A DNA stretch of 64,000 bases from Pseudoips prasinana (GCA_951640165.1 OX621253.1:33425969-33489968); one strand, 5' to 3'; shown: positions 42,425 through 54,876, numbered from the stretch's first letter. Notes: generated by a model not told the origin, from the letters alone. A program made the numbers and translations.

Positions 42425-42715
42425 AAGCTTTAAATGTTACCTAAATAATTACCATACATACATAGGACCACTAGGTTAATAGTAGGACAGGTTATTGTTG
42501 AAAGACATACCTAATATTTCATAGATAGATATAATACTCTTTATTGTACACACTCAAACGGAAAAAATACTAAAATGCATCAGATATAATTCGCAAAATC
42601 AGTTCACAGAAAACGGAGAAATTGCGTAACATACATACATGCATGCATACATAAGCATAAATCGAATTTACAACCTATCTCTTCTTGAAGTCTATGAAAT
42701 CATCTATTTCTATTT

Positions 42716-42971
42716 GACGGTCACCGTAGCCTAGTTGGTAGTGTTCCTGCCTACGAAGCTGGTGGTCCTGGGTTCGAATCCCGGTAAGTGCAAATATTTG
42801 TGTGATGAGCACGAATATTTGTTTCTGAGTCATGGATGTTTTCTATGTATATAAGTATTTATCTATCTATATAAGTATGTATATAGTCGCCTGGTACCCA
42901 TAGTACAAGCTTTGCTTAGTTTGGGGCTAGGATGATCTGTGTGACATTGTCCCCAGATACTATTATTATTT
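42716..42971 (+). mobile_element. SINE type A, copy 6
   Basis: Complete copy starting GACGGTCACCGTAGCCTAGT and ending in ATT repeats. One change in the A box region (TAGTGTTCC). Confidence 0.9.
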
Positions 42972-43196
42972 CTATGTCTATTACAAAGTTGTGTATGCAT
43001 GTGTGTGTGTGTGTAGTATCGAGGTTCGAGTAGATGAGAACTGTGTGCCAGTGGTTGTTTATGAAAGTGCTTGACTGAGTGCAAAAATCAAGTGAACTCT
43101 CATAATCCTATGAGCTGTATTAGTATTAAAAACCCTTATATTAAATATTAATTGTAAATAATGTTGGCAATAAACATGTGTAGAAATGATTATAAT

Positions 43197-43442
43197 CATT
43201 CACCGTAGCCTAGTTGGTAGTGCTCCTGCCTACGAAGCTGGTGGTCCTGGGTTCGAATCCCAGTAAGTGCAATTATTTGTGTGATGAGCACGAATATTTG
43301 TTTCTGAGTCATGGATATTTTCTATGTATTAAAGTATTTATCTATTTATATAAGTATGTATATCGTCGCCTGGTACCCATAGTACAAGCTTTGCTTAGTT
43401 TGAGGCTAGGATGATCTGTGTGACATTGTCCCTAGATATTAT
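43197..43442 (+). mobile_element. SINE type A, copy 7, with target duplication
   Basis: Flanked by a 26-bp direct repeat with one mismatch: TAAACATGTGTAGAAATGAT and on (43171-43196), and TAAACATGTGTATAAATGAT and on (43443-43468). This fixes the element's exact ends and shows LINE-type target-primed insertion. It landed directly beside a family G copy. Confidence 0.95.
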
Positions 43443-43469
43443 TAAACATGTGTATAAATGATTATAATA

Positions 43470-43730
43470 TCCTCCTAGCCGAATTTATGATATATTTATG
43501 ATACATTATAGTCTATCACTCTCACGATCCCATTCGAAGACTAGCGATACTACCAGAAAGAGGTTAGGTATAGGACCGACGGCATTACGTGCCCTCCGAC
43601 GCACAGAGGTGTACTGCTGTCAACTTCCGGACTTTGGGCTGATACTAAGAAATTTTCTCAACAGATCAATCCCAAAATCACTTCTCGGCCCGACCCGAGA
43701 TTTGAACAAGTTTAAAATAGGTAGGACACT
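43470..43730 (+). mobile_element. Family G, copy 4
   Basis: CCTCCTAGCCGAATTTATGA at the start, an internal deletion, then AGAAAGAGGTTAGGTATAGG, ACCGACGGCATTACGTGCCC and TTCTCGGCCCGACCCGAGAT near the 3' end. It retains the 3' part that copies 1 and 2 lack. Confidence 0.6.
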
Positions 43731-44029
43731 TGTAACGGCACGACACTTTCCTAATGGGAAACATCACAGAAATAAAAGTTGAGACAAGCAGAGGAATTGG
43801 GTATTGTCTCCACTTTTCTGCTCGTCTCTAGTAAAGATAACTTACCTTCATGATCCAAATCAAAGAAAAAAGTAAGATAAGGTATTCAGAAGTAAAACTG
43901 CTTGCCGGAGATAGGAAGGCATGGTGGAAACTCCACCGGCAAGAGCGTAATTTATATTGTTTTAAAATGACAACGCCCGCATTATTTATTTAAATTTCTG
44001 TATCGTGGGTAACATAATATGTATGTGAT

Positions 44030-44175
44030 TTAGAAGAAGAAGAAGAAGTACACTTTATTGCAAAAATAAGTAAAACATAACAATGGTTACAAAGAAGAAA
44101 ATACACTTAAATTGGCGGCCTTATCGCTAAAAGCGATCTCTTCCAGGCAACCATCTTGCGTTGAATGGACCAGAA
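44030..44175 (-). mobile_element. LINE 3' UTR end
   Basis: On the minus strand: GGTTGCCTGGAAGAGATCGC, then TTTTAGCGATAAGGCCGCCA, then TTGCAATAAAGTGTACTTCT and CTT repeats. I recall this hairpin-containing 3' UTR from Jockey-type LINEs of moths. It is preceded (43962-44028) by a scrap of SINE type C. Confidence 0.6.
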
Positions 44176-45827
44176 TTGAAAATAACCTGATGAAGGTAGC
44201 AGAAGATGTACTAATTGCAATTAGAAGTTATAAATCTAAATTAATCTAATATTACGTACGAATACGTAACAAGAGTCATACGACTATACATAAATAGATA
44301 CATACATATAAATAGATACATATACACATATGTATAAATATATTTACAAATATAAGTGTAAGGATATCATTTCACAAAAGGAAAGCAGTATATTTATTGC
44401 CTAGTAGATATCGTCAAATATTGCTGTTTCACCATATTTTTAAATACATGCTGTGATTGAGCGCACCTGATCTGTATTGGCAGCGCATTCCATAAGCGCT
44501 TATTTAAAGCTTTTAAAATGTTATGCCACTTGACACAGTCCTCATTACTTAGGACAACAAGGCCTACTTTGAACCTTAAAGAGTATTTCCTGATAAAAAA
44601 AATATTTCCATTGTGTGACTTTTACTGTAGTCCGTATTATGGCCCAGCCCCGTACCTGCGGAATGAGGGCAAACTATGAAAGTCCCTTCAGTACCTTCCC
44701 TCCGCCTCGTAACACAAAGTGCGGCGCGCGCCAAAAGGTCACGTAAATACCAACTTTTCTTTCACTTGTTTTATTTCTGTTCAGCTTTTGTTCGCAAAGG
44801 GAAAGTTGTATACCAATTTTGATATGGACCTTCACTCAACCTTTCGGCATAGACTACTTAAGTTAGAGATGCCCTTAATAATTTGATTAGATTTTTTATG
44901 CCATCCATAAATGATAGGCGTGGTTAATCACCTAGTAAAGTATCCATCTACAGATTAATGACGAGTAATCAATTAGTCGATGAATTGGTACATTTGCCGG
45001 TTGTGTAACACTCGCGGGAGGTTCCCTAGATAAGAAATGATAACATACGACAAACTCTCACTTTCATTTTATTACTTAATTGAAAAAGTGATAATAATAG
45101 AAACTTTTCGTCTTTGTAAACATTTAAATAATTACAACTCGTATTGCAAATAGGCAGAATTCAGATGTGTTAAATTCATTATTTATTAATATAGGCTCAA
45201 AGTTTAAAGGTGAATAAAATTGCTGTATACCTGAATGAAATTTTTTTTGTTATAGTTAATTAAATACACAATTAATACCATGTAAGAAAAATTATATTGA
45301 ACAAGATTACCTAAGCGCTAAAATTCAGATTTATGTATAGCGCTTTTACATAAAGGCGGATTCCATACGATTAAACTTCGTCATATAAGTGTCATTGACA
45401 TATCACGTATTGCAGAATTATTAAGTCTGTGGGCAAAGGTAAATTAGCGCGTACATAAAACTTTAAAAAGTTATGTTTATAAATTTGGAAATTGTTTATT
45501 TACGTAGCATTTGTTTGAGGATACTTATTTATTCGTAATGAGATGGACAAAAGTTGTATCATTTCAGGAATAAGTTTAGATATAACTACTCTTATATAGG
45601 TTCTCAAGTTTGAGGGACGCATTATTGCTACAACACCATTTTATAAAGAACTAGACTGCAGACTGGTGGGAGATGACGTCCTGATGCTCGTAGCATCTGG
45701 GTTAACAATAATTGAGCGATATCCATATGAAGATGGGTCTTCGCTTGTCAAATAATAGATATTTGGACTAAACTGCACGCTACTCTGGGCTTATATTAAA
45801 ACTTGAGAGGCTTATATTAAAACGTGT
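44176..45827. other. Long AT-rich stretch without genes
   Basis: A GC-richer block at 44640-44750 has no matching splice pair. Nothing else recognised. Confidence 0.45.
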
Positions 45828-46292
45828 GAGGGACACCCGGATGGAACGAAGTTATTGGAACGAAGTTCCTTATCGCGCGTTGTGAAAGGGGGCTAGACGG
45901 AAAAAAATCTTACGAAAAGTTGTCACGACACTTTTTGCAGCTGTGCGGCGTGCGCATGTTTCTCTGTCTGTCTCTCTCTCTATTTCTCTCTCTCTCTCTC
46001 TCTCTCTGTCTTATAGAAAGCAAGCCAGATATTTTTATTTCTATTTTTGTTGAGTGTATACAGGTTTTTTGTACATAATAGATACACTATACACTCAACA
46101 AAAATAATCGTCGCGACACCACACTGTTCAATGCGAAATAGAAATGGAAATATCTGCCTTGCTTTCTATAAGAGAGAGAGACAGACAGAGAAACATGCGC
46201 ACGCCGCACAGCTGCAAATAATGTCGTGAATTTTCGTAACAATTTTTCCGTCTAGCCCCCTTTCACAACGCGCGATAAAGAACTTCGTTCCA
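45828..46292. mobile_element. Family J inverted pair
   Basis: A reversed J copy (45856 to about 46083, starting TGGAACGAAGTTCCTTATCG) is followed at once by a forward copy (about 46086-46292, ending CTTCGTTCCA), making a palindrome of roughly 200-bp arms. The reversed copy lacks about 35 bp near the centre. On the left the 25-bp J extension (GGGACACCCGGATGGAACGA) remains, so three J ends meet here. Confidence 0.75.
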
Positions 46293-46889
46293 AAAATTTT
46301 AAAATTATTAAGTATTGTTTTGAGACATAGTTTTGTGTTAAAGCTCAGTCAAACCTTCGCAATGTTTTCATTGTACTCCATGGACTTTGAAGAATAGGCC
46401 AAAACCTCGGTTACGTAACATAAGCATCAGCCATGATTACGTTCTACAGTTTCCGTGTCTGAAGTTATTCCATAGATATAATAATCTTTCACATACAACT
46501 GTAAACATATAAGTCGACCATGTTTCTAGAAAACAAAGCCGATGGATAATACCTAGATCCTCCGGAAGGGTGTTAACAAGGGAATCCTAATCATGTATCG
46601 TTCTTAGCTTAATGCAGATCGCCTACCCCAGATTGATAAATAGTGCATGTTCCAGACCCGCCGGTTGTTTTATAGAAGTTATGACCTTCTCATTACGTAG
46701 CAAATCCAGTTAGTAGATATATTTCAACATTGTTTGATATTTATTCAATTTTAATTGTAATCCAAAATGAGTTTCAAAGTTTCATCGTCGTCCAGTAATT
46801 AACTAAACTTATTATCATTTTGGTTTAGGGGTTAACATTTCGTGCATACTATTAAAATTTTGGTATTTATATTGTGTGTGTGTTGTAAC
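46293..46889. other. No recognised feature
   Basis: No supported gene or repeat. Confidence 0.5.
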
Positions 46890-47273
46890 TCATTGACAGA
46901 TCTGCGGCGATATCACAAGAAATTTTGTCACATTTCTACGTAATCCAAATATATAATATATTTTTAGTAAGGTTAGCAATACTTTGGGACTATTTAGAGA
47001 CAATGAAATAAACATATTTGGCACCTGAGTCACAATTAACGATATCAATGGGTGTAAGTAAAGCAGCTGGGTCAGCTCATGCGCCGTGTCCTTACTTGGT
47101 GACTTACATATAATGAAGAACATTTTGAATTCTATCCCGTTGTCACACGGGAATGGGTATGAAAGAAATGTTGAAATGTACCAACCTTTATAATCCATTT
47201 TATCTACGCTTGTTTTAACAATTGTAATAAAATTACAAAACCCGTAGTAAAAGTCACCCCAGAATGTTGCCAT
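46890..47273 (-). CDS. Open frame of 127 codons, possible exon
   Basis: A true ATG start (MATFWGDFYYGFCNF), outside known repeats. A strong donor-like ATAT|GTAAGT occurs after codon 56 (about 47106), so only MATFW... to ...FKMFFI might be coding in a spliced gene. Hydrophobic runs such as LYLHPLISLIVTQ are present. No domain is recognised, and chance cannot be excluded in AT-rich DNA. Confidence 0.25.
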   Translation of the reverse strand: MATFWGDFYYGFCNFITIVKTSVDKMDYKGWYISTFLSYPFPCDNGIEFKMFFIICKSPSKDTAHELTQLLYLHPLISLIVTQVPNMFISLSLNSPKVLLTLLKIYYIFGLRRNVTKFLVISPQICQ

Positions 47274-47571
47274 AATTAAAATTCATATATTAGCACATAA
47301 TAGAGTGTGCAAATTAAACCCTCGCTTGTAACAAACGAGTGGCCCTATCTCCTTAGTTCGTAGGGTTGCTACTTGTCAAATAATTTCCCCAACAACCGAT
47401 ATTTATTTTGTAATGTTCACATTATTTTCCCTGAAAATGCGTATTGTACAAGATAAATTAAGTAGACAAGGTCGCTAGAATATATAAACGCTCATATCTA
47501 GTTGTCCTCACCGTTTCATACATGTTCGGTACCTAGGCATGTGGGCAGTCTATAGATGGGGACACACGGTA

Positions 47572-47828
47572 CTGTTAGCGTGGTTGGCAAATTCTTGCTT
47601 TTCACGCCGGAGGTCGCGGCTTCGATTCCCACCCAGGATCGATATTTGTGTGCATGAACATGTCAGTGTGTCCTGAGTCTGGATGTAATTTATATTTATA
47701 AGTTTGTATTTACAAAAGAAAAGTTATATATGTAGTATATCAGTTATCTGGTTTCCATTGTAGAAAGGTCTGCTTAGTTTAGGATGCCGCCGTGTGTAAA
47801 TAATGTCCCAGAATATTATTATTATTAT
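47572..47828 (+). mobile_element. SINE type B, copy 3
   Basis: GTTAGCGTGGTTGGCAAATT, CACGCCGGAGGTCGCGGC, B box TTCGATTCCCACC, then core and TGGTTTCCATTGTAGAAAG tail with ATT end. Forms the left half of an inverted SINE pair with 47868-48127. Confidence 0.85.
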
Positions 47829-47867
47829 AGCAGCCATAACTCAGAACGAATATATATAATAATAATG

Positions 47868-48127
47868 TAATAATAATAATATTCTGGGACATTATTCACA
47901 CACGGTCATCTGATCCCAAACGAAGCAGAGCTTGTACTATGGAAACCAGATAACTGATATACTACATATACTATTTTTCTTTTGTAAATACATACTTATA
48001 TAGATAATTTACACCCAGACTCAGGACAAACAGACATGTTCATGCACGCAAATATTTGTCTCGGGTGGGAATCGAACCCACGACCTCCGGCGTGAAAGGC
48101 AGCGTATCTACCAACCACGCCAACAGG
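47868..48127 (-). mobile_element. SINE type B, copy 4
   Basis: Complete minus-strand copy: GAATCGAACCCACGACCTCC (B box reversed), then CCAACCACGCCAACAGG at its 5' end. It is tail to tail with copy 3, 39 bp apart, so transcripts across both would fold into a long hairpin. Confidence 0.85.
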
Positions 48128-48744
48128 TATATTACTCGGGGGTAGACCTTAAACAAATGGGGCTCGTGGTACGAACTGGTCGTTCTTTGAGCACTGCTTT
48201 ACTAACATGAGAAATTGGATGTGGGAACTTATGAAGACGTTAAAAGATTGGCTTTAATGTAGAAAGTTCGAGAATGTCACAGTGACAAATAGCACTTTAA
48301 TTATAACAAGTCAACAACACAGTAATTTCCACTACTGTGGAATGCATGAATCTGAAAACATTACTCATTCCACAATAGTTAACGTATGCCATTGTTTGGC
48401 CGTTAGCCAGATCGAACTTATACGAAGAATCCTTAAAGTTTAATAACGAGTGTACCAAAATCTCAGTAATTTTCACAATAAAAATTTGCATTTCATTCGA
48501 TTTGTGTTTCTTTGTGAGTGACTTTTCCGTTGTATTTTAACTAATTATGTCATTTCTTTCTCTATTTGACAAAGAGTACTATCGAATTGGGCGCATATTC
48601 ATTTTGTTCACATCGGCTGTTACAAAGAAATGTTCAAGATTATTTACATACAACAGTAATACTATTAATAACTAACTAAAACTGACGTGATTAGCGAACA
48701 TAGTGAAAATTATAACGGGTAACTCACGTGTTTACTTTTATATA
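48128..48744. other. No recognised feature
   Basis: The 64-codon minus-strand frame at 48297-48491 shows no domain, so it is not called. Confidence 0.45.
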
Positions 48745-48993
48745 CGGTCATCGTAGCCTAGTTGGTAGTGCTCCTGCCTACGAAGCTGGTGGTCCTGGGT
48801 TCGAATCCCGGTAAGTGCAAATATTTGTGTGATGAGCACGAATATTTGTTTCTGAGTCTTGGATGTTTTCTATGTATATATGTATTTATTTATCTATATA
48901 AGTATGTATATCGTCGCCTGGTACCCTTAGTACAAGCTTTGCTTAGTTTGGGGCTAGGATGATCTGTGTGACATTGTCCCTAGATATTATTAT
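48745..48993 (+). mobile_element. SINE type A, copy 8
   Basis: Complete copy, very close to copy 2 at 24064. Ends in short ATT repeats. Confidence 0.9.
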
Positions 48994-49769
48994 ATTGGAC
49001 TTAAATCTAAAGCACAGGTTAGCCAAGTCGAGCATAAAATTAATGGAATGAGTTACCCATCACAATTTTCATAAATTTTGCATAATATAAGACCATAATC
49101 ATACCAAATTTGGGTATGAAGAGGAGGAACACTGAGAGACAGAGAACACAAAAAAACACAACAATCTGAGTCGCATCTTATATATATATAGTGACAAATT
49201 ACCTTATACAATGTGTATTACCGGTGGTCCCAAAATAGACCATGCCTGTAACCTAGGCACCAACACCTCTACCTTAACTAGATATTGATACAAATAAATA
49301 CATGTATTTTAAGAATAAAAATTGTTACTTATAACATGTTGAAATTAAATATATTTATATAAGGAGCTTGGTGTGTCAGGTAGCAGCCCTGGCAAAGTGC
49401 GGATAAGCGCGCAATAAGGCCCGATATTAAACGGCGGGTGACTTAGCTCCTCACATTGATATAATTCACATCCGAACATCCCTGCTTATTGAAACGTTTC
49501 GACGCGTTTGAGACGAGACTTAGCATCGATTCCGCGTCGTTCGTCAAAAGGCTCTTTCAGATTTTACTTTATATTTGAAGCCAAAAATTACATTAAATTT
49601 TCATAATACAGGATTACCCTATTTGGGAGGCAGTGGTTTTAAAACAAGCCATCGACAGCCTTTGTCATAAGATACAGCTTCATGTGTATGTGTACACTGT
49701 ACCCATTAGAATAAGCAAATACAATATATGAAAAATTATGAAATTGGTATTCAAAGAATATACTTTACA
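48994..49769. other. No recognised feature
   Basis: A moderately GC-rich patch at 49378-49545 has no reading frame or splice pair that I can support. Confidence 0.4.
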
Positions 49770-49935
49770 ACATACATACATACATAGACTCACGCCTGTT
49801 TCCCAGAGGGGTAGGCAGAGACAACGGACTTCCATTTGTCACGATCCTTGCAAGAATAAAGAAGACCTCGTAGAACATTCTCTGATCAAATCGGAGACGT
49901 ACTTAAGAAACGTCAGGTCAGAAGCACCCTAAACC
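49770..49935. repeat. Dispersed repeat with ACATACATAGACTCACGCCT
   Basis: ATAGACTCACGCCTGTTTCC, CAGAGGGGTAGGCAGAGACA and ACGGACTTCCATTTG form a motif I recall as frequent in moth genomes. Only one copy here. Class unassigned. Confidence 0.5.
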
Positions 49936-50673
49936 GGCGAACATGTATGAAGAATATAATGTCAGTAAACGCGAAAGAGGTATACTTTACAAGTTGTAAT
50001 ATAAATAGCAATTTCAAAAAGCACTTATAAAAATAATTAACTTCTACAAAAATGACAATCAGCAAATTATTTATTTTAACTTTGAACAATCAACAAAACT
50101 CCATATTGGGATTTTAAGAAATTATAATTATAAGTAATAGATCCATAAAGCAACTCCAACTAGCAAGTCAAACTTCAAGGCAAAACCTACCGAACGAACC
50201 AAGCGATGTCAAAGCACTCATATTATACCGGCCAATCTCCACGTACGTTAGTCAGACACTAGAAAAAAATACTAGTAAGGTGATAAAATTATCAACCAAT
50301 ATATTTCTGAAGGCACTACGTTAAATTATACCAACATGTTTTCTTGTTTTCTGTTGAGATCACAGGTATAAAAATGTAAGCAATTTTTTATTAGCTTAAG
50401 AATACGTCCTTGACCTTGACAGAATTCGCCACCGCTATACAGTAAAACTATAAATAGTCTACTATATTTTACATAGCCCATTTAAAGGTATAATTCGTAC
50501 GTTAATACTTAGGCCACACGCGCAAATCAAACTAAGTAAGTTTAGGAGCTTAATTTCACCGCAAACTGAACAACTTGTAGATCATCAGTTTGAGAAAGCT
50601 CTTAAGCTATCCTCCGAATTTAAGAGGTTTTAATAATACAAATGCAAAATATTTTTTTATAAAAATAAATATT
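49936..50673. other. No recognised feature
   Basis: AT-rich; nothing supported. Confidence 0.5.
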
Positions 50674-50837
50674 TTTAAAAGACAACGCCATGGTAGTTAA
50701 CAAACATATTGACGGACACAAATTACATCCAGACTCAAAACAACTATTTATGGATCACACAAATAGTTGTCCAGCGCGTGAATCGAATCTGGGACTCGAA
50801 GCGGCGAGGCGACTGTCTTAGCCGCTGCGCCACACGT
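50674..50837 (-). mobile_element. SINE type C copy
   Basis: Minus-strand copy with reversed core (CAGACTCAAAACAACTATTT), B box (GCGTGAATCGAATCTGGGAC) and A box (GACTGTCTTAGCCGCTGCGC, CACACGTA). Near full length. Confidence 0.8.
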
Positions 50838-53420
50838 AGAGTTGAACTGTGAAATTAAGCTTCTTAAGTATCCCACACAATGTTGTGAGTTCTATATATT
50901 GCAGAATATGGTAATTTAATAAAGGAGCAAAAGGAAAACCGACATCACATCAACGATATTGCATAACAAAAGTTTTCCACAAAGCACGTCGTATCATCGC
51001 AATTTCCCGTACATTTCCTTACTTTGCCGTGAGTATTTATCTATGTACATTTGGGTCCAATTCCTCTATACGTAGTTTTACACGAAGCCATTATAATATC
51101 TCATGCCATATGTCCGAAATGGAGATTTATAAGAGCGCTTTTCAGTCCATTTATTACTAAAGGGTAAACAAAATGTCAAATATACCTTGTAACAAAACTA
51201 TCTGTCCTTTATTTAGACAGTTTTCGATTTAGATAAAGCCTACAAATGGGCTTATCAGAATCATTATAAGATCAGGATAGTTCGTAGTAGATTCAAAAAT
51301 AAAATTTAAATGACTAAGAAACTTAAAATTACTTTACTTATGTAATATATTTTTCAAAGAAGTTCAAGTTTACTGTGATTAATAACATATTTGGGGAGTG
51401 GAAACGAATTGACAAAAGTGACAAAAAGTACTGGGTTTGGGTATTCTAGAAGCCGAGTCAAAGGTTCATTACAAGGCGATGGTTGTTACAGTTGGCAACA
51501 ATTTCAGAAAGTAACATATAGAAGGAAATTGATTGGAATTTGGAACATAACAGTTAATATGAGATAGGTATTTTAAAAGAATATAAAACATAAGTAAAGT
51601 CCGATCTGCGTATAATTTAAATTAAACAAATCACATTCTGAGAGTTGAGCGCGATAAGTATCGAATTATCGACTCCAGAGGTTTTGCTCGATATAGTAGT
51701 AAAGTAAAATACCTCTTACGGATCTTGAAAAATTAAGCTTCATCTTACCATGGTCTGAAGAAGTTAATATATTTTATATCTATATATCTAACTATGTGAG
51801 TATAAGTTGCACGATATTTCTGTTGTCGATTTCGATCTTAATTAATTTTTTTATGCGGATGTTTCCCAGATCGTTTCACAACAAATTAGTTCAAATCCGA
51901 TTACAAAATTAGGAATAATAAAGAAATTTTGATTTTAATTTCTATATGAACTTCGATTTCTAAACAAAGATTAAAAAAGAAAGTGGGTTGTATGGTTTTT
52001 TTTTAATACAGTTAGTTTTGTTACTCGTTGTATAAATAATGGACGACAGAATAGACTGGTGTGCGGTGCTCGTAAATATTAACCGTGTATGTTATGACAC
52101 CGGTTAAGTACCAATAATCTTGGTAAAGCGCTTCCAAATAGTTTTGTTTGGCAGCCGGCCAGGTCCAGATGTCTTGAGGCTTATTTGTTATCATTTGGTA
52201 AATAGCTACACAAATACTACAATACTTATCTATTTGCTCTGATAAAGTAATCGCATTAATAGATGTGAACAGAAAACCGAGAAAATATACGTTAAGTTTC
52301 AGATGTACAATGTTATGTTCGGATATGAAACCGTTCGTAACTTTATAAGGAACAGCAGATTAAGTTAATAGTATTAGTTTGTCTTCTTGGTCTGTAATGT
52401 TTTGGCTATGGAACATAGAGCGAGTTCTGTATGAGAATAGGCTATTGCTCACTATTGACACTACGTTGAACCCCCTTGTTACTAGAATGTTTACGTCGAC
52501 AGCAAACCAGCTAGAGAAGAGCTCGGTGCTTTACGTAATACCTGTTTTAAAAAGTGCGTCATATACATTATATTATACAGTGGTATCTAAGCTGTTAGGT
52601 GAACCAAAGAACGATTTACCTTTAAAACACCAGGAGCCCAAAATATGGATTGTAGTTACGATAGTTCATACACCGGCCAGACTAATTGGACCATCGCAGA
52701 AAGAGTCAAAAATCATATCGCAGTAGTAAACAAACGCCAGAATAGCAAGTTAGTAAGTTGATTCCCAAGTCCATTTTAAAACTCCAGAGTTCCATGAGGC
52801 CTATAATTTTAAGGTCAGAAAACACATAGACTGACAGACAGACACAAACAACTACGGAATGGTAGCATACCTCTTCTGGTATCAGAGATAATTGCGGTTA
52901 AATTTGATCTTTAAGAGCTAGAACTCAAGTCATTCCACAGAATATTCTCTTTGTCGTGTAACGTTATTGTAAGCCACCGCACACTACGTGTATTTAAAAA
53001 TATGCTAAACACAAGTTAAAAGAAAAGCGCAATCATTAACCCATAATGCGTGGCTGCGCTAAGCCGGAGCCCAAACAGCGGCTCACGAATTCATCCCCAG
53101 ACCGAACAAACACCCGCAATTAACAAGCAAAACATTTTTCCTTTCCAAACGCGACCACTACGTAAAAACGAAATCCGATATAATCCGACAGAGGCAGCGC
53201 ATAATCCGGGATCATGACGCCCGCAGCGGGATTTGTGGTTGGCACGCTGTCCACATCCGTCTTGGTCAATAGGTACCTGGATGACCGGTTGACCAATAAA
53301 TCTTGGAGTAAAAACGGAGGTAATCATGACAAATGCACACTCATGTAAAATTCTTTCATCAAAAGAAATGTTCGAAGCGGGTTGAGTGTTGTATAGAACT
53401 AATAAAAATAATAAACTAAT
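50838..53420. other. Long AT-rich stretch; GC-richer block at 53041-53335
   Basis: Apart from the block there is nothing recognised. The block (for example AGCCGGAGCCCAAACAGCGG, TCCGGGATCATGACGCCCGC, GGATGACCGGTTGACC) is not in any repeat seen here. A minus-strand frame with a possible donor (CATCCAG|GTACCT) crosses it without a clear acceptor. The 115-codon frame at 52379-52726 starts at TTG and lacks any domain. Confidence 0.4.
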
Positions 53421-53550
53421 AACGTGTTGGTCTAGTTGTCAGTGCCCCTGACTACTGATGGTCTGACTGAGGTCGTGGGTTTGATCCCTACCCAGGACAA
53501 GTCATTGTGTGATGAACATGATTGTTTGTTCTGTGTCTGGGTATAGTTTA
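53421..53550 (+). mobile_element. SINE type D, copy 2, truncated by Helitron
   Basis: Head GTTGGTCTAGTTGTCAGTGC, B box GTGGGTTTGATCCC, core GTGTGATGAACATGATTGTT and TGTTCTGTGTCTGGGTATAG. It stops at the Helitron at 53551 and is not seen to resume after 54090. Confidence 0.75.
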
Positions 53551-54090
53551 TCTATACATATAATAAAATCGTAGGAACGTCAAAACTGTACATTGAATAT
53601 TTTTTTAAAAGGATACTTGGGGCGTGATCTACAATCGTTATGGAAGCCAAAACTATAGTTTTTAGAATTTTTGTCTGTTTGTCTGTATGTATGTACGGGC
53701 TAAACTCATAAAGTACCGCATGGATTTACTTCAAAGGAACGGAAAGGAACTGTGATAATTTATAACATTTAACGCGCCCGCTGTGCCCCGCGGTTTTACC
53801 CGCGTTAAATGTTATAAATTATCACAGTTCCTTCCCCGTAGGTGGTAGCGTGATAATATGTAGCCTATATGTTGATCCGACCTCTTAGTAATATTCATGC
53901 CAAATTTGAAGTAAATCCATGCAGTACTTTTTTTGACTAGCCCGGACATACATACAGACAAACAGACAAAAATTCTAAAAACTATATTTTTGGCTTCGAT
54001 ATCAATTGTAGATCACGCCACATGTATACTTTAAAAAAAAATATTCAATGTACAATTTTGACTTTCCTACGATTTTATTATATGTATAGA
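53551..54090. mobile_element. Palindromic Helitron pair
   Basis: A forward copy starts TCTATACATATAATAAAATC at 53551 and ends near 53777, and a reversed copy begins near 53784 and ends at 54090 with the same 5' sequence inverted. The inner junction has exact 33-bp arms around GCTGTGCCCCGCGGTTTTAC. The forward copy lacks part of its middle. Both outer ends are Helitron 5' ends, so the pair resembles a head-out dimer. Confidence 0.8.
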
Positions 54091-54876
54091 TATGATAATT
54101 ATAATAAATTTAAAATTGAATAACTACTACGTGCTAGAGAAATATACAAATTACCGACTTTTTTAATTAAATTCAACCAAACAACCAAAAAACCAAACCT
54201 ATCCAGAAAGAAAAAAAGAAAGGATAAACTTAAACTTTGTGGCGAGGAACTAAAGGTAAGATAATAACAATTCTATATACTTAGATCCGTAACGGCTTCG
54301 ATTTGTCACGTGACGTGCGCATCAATCTTACTAAAACACCCATCATCATTTGACACAAAAAGGGTATGTAGTGCGGGAGTAGAATCTCCAAACATATTGA
54401 TTGAACAAGGTTTCACTGTGATGATGATTATCATATGTCTATCTATTAGACATTTATACCAAATTAAAATAAAGGAGAAGATTATCAATTCAGCGGTATG
54501 TTTCTTTATTTAGACATTTTAACCAACTTAAAACAGGAGGAGCTCTTCAATTCAACTGTATAGTGTTTTATTCAATATAAGTTTCGTGATTTACTGCGTT
54601 GTTGGTGAACGTATTGAGATATTTTTTTATTCGATTTCGGGATGGAATATAAATTCGCTCCAAATCGCATTATTAACTAAGACTATGAAAAGTTTACCAG
54701 GCTCGGAACTACAATCCAGGGAACCTATGCACTCAACATCCTTGCTATATCGTGCTCCTTCTGCTAGTTTGGAAGTACTGATCTAACAAATTCTTGAGCC
54801 GTTTTATTAAAACTAGTGTACTTTTACATATTATTATAGTTTTAATGGCTTTAAGTACATTAAATAAAAGTACAGA
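54091..54876. other. AT-rich stretch with repeat fragments
   Basis: AACCAACTTAAAACAGGAGG followed by AGCTCTTCAATTCAACTGTA (54521-54560) is a diverged piece of the same AAACCGACTTCAAAAAAGG-type repeat as at 14325 and 15355. No gene. Confidence 0.45.

Noticed and set aside
52379..52726. 115-codon plus-strand frame as a protein gene
   Set aside because: It opens at TTG, has no domain, splice signals or compositional shift, and such lengths occur by chance in this much sequence.
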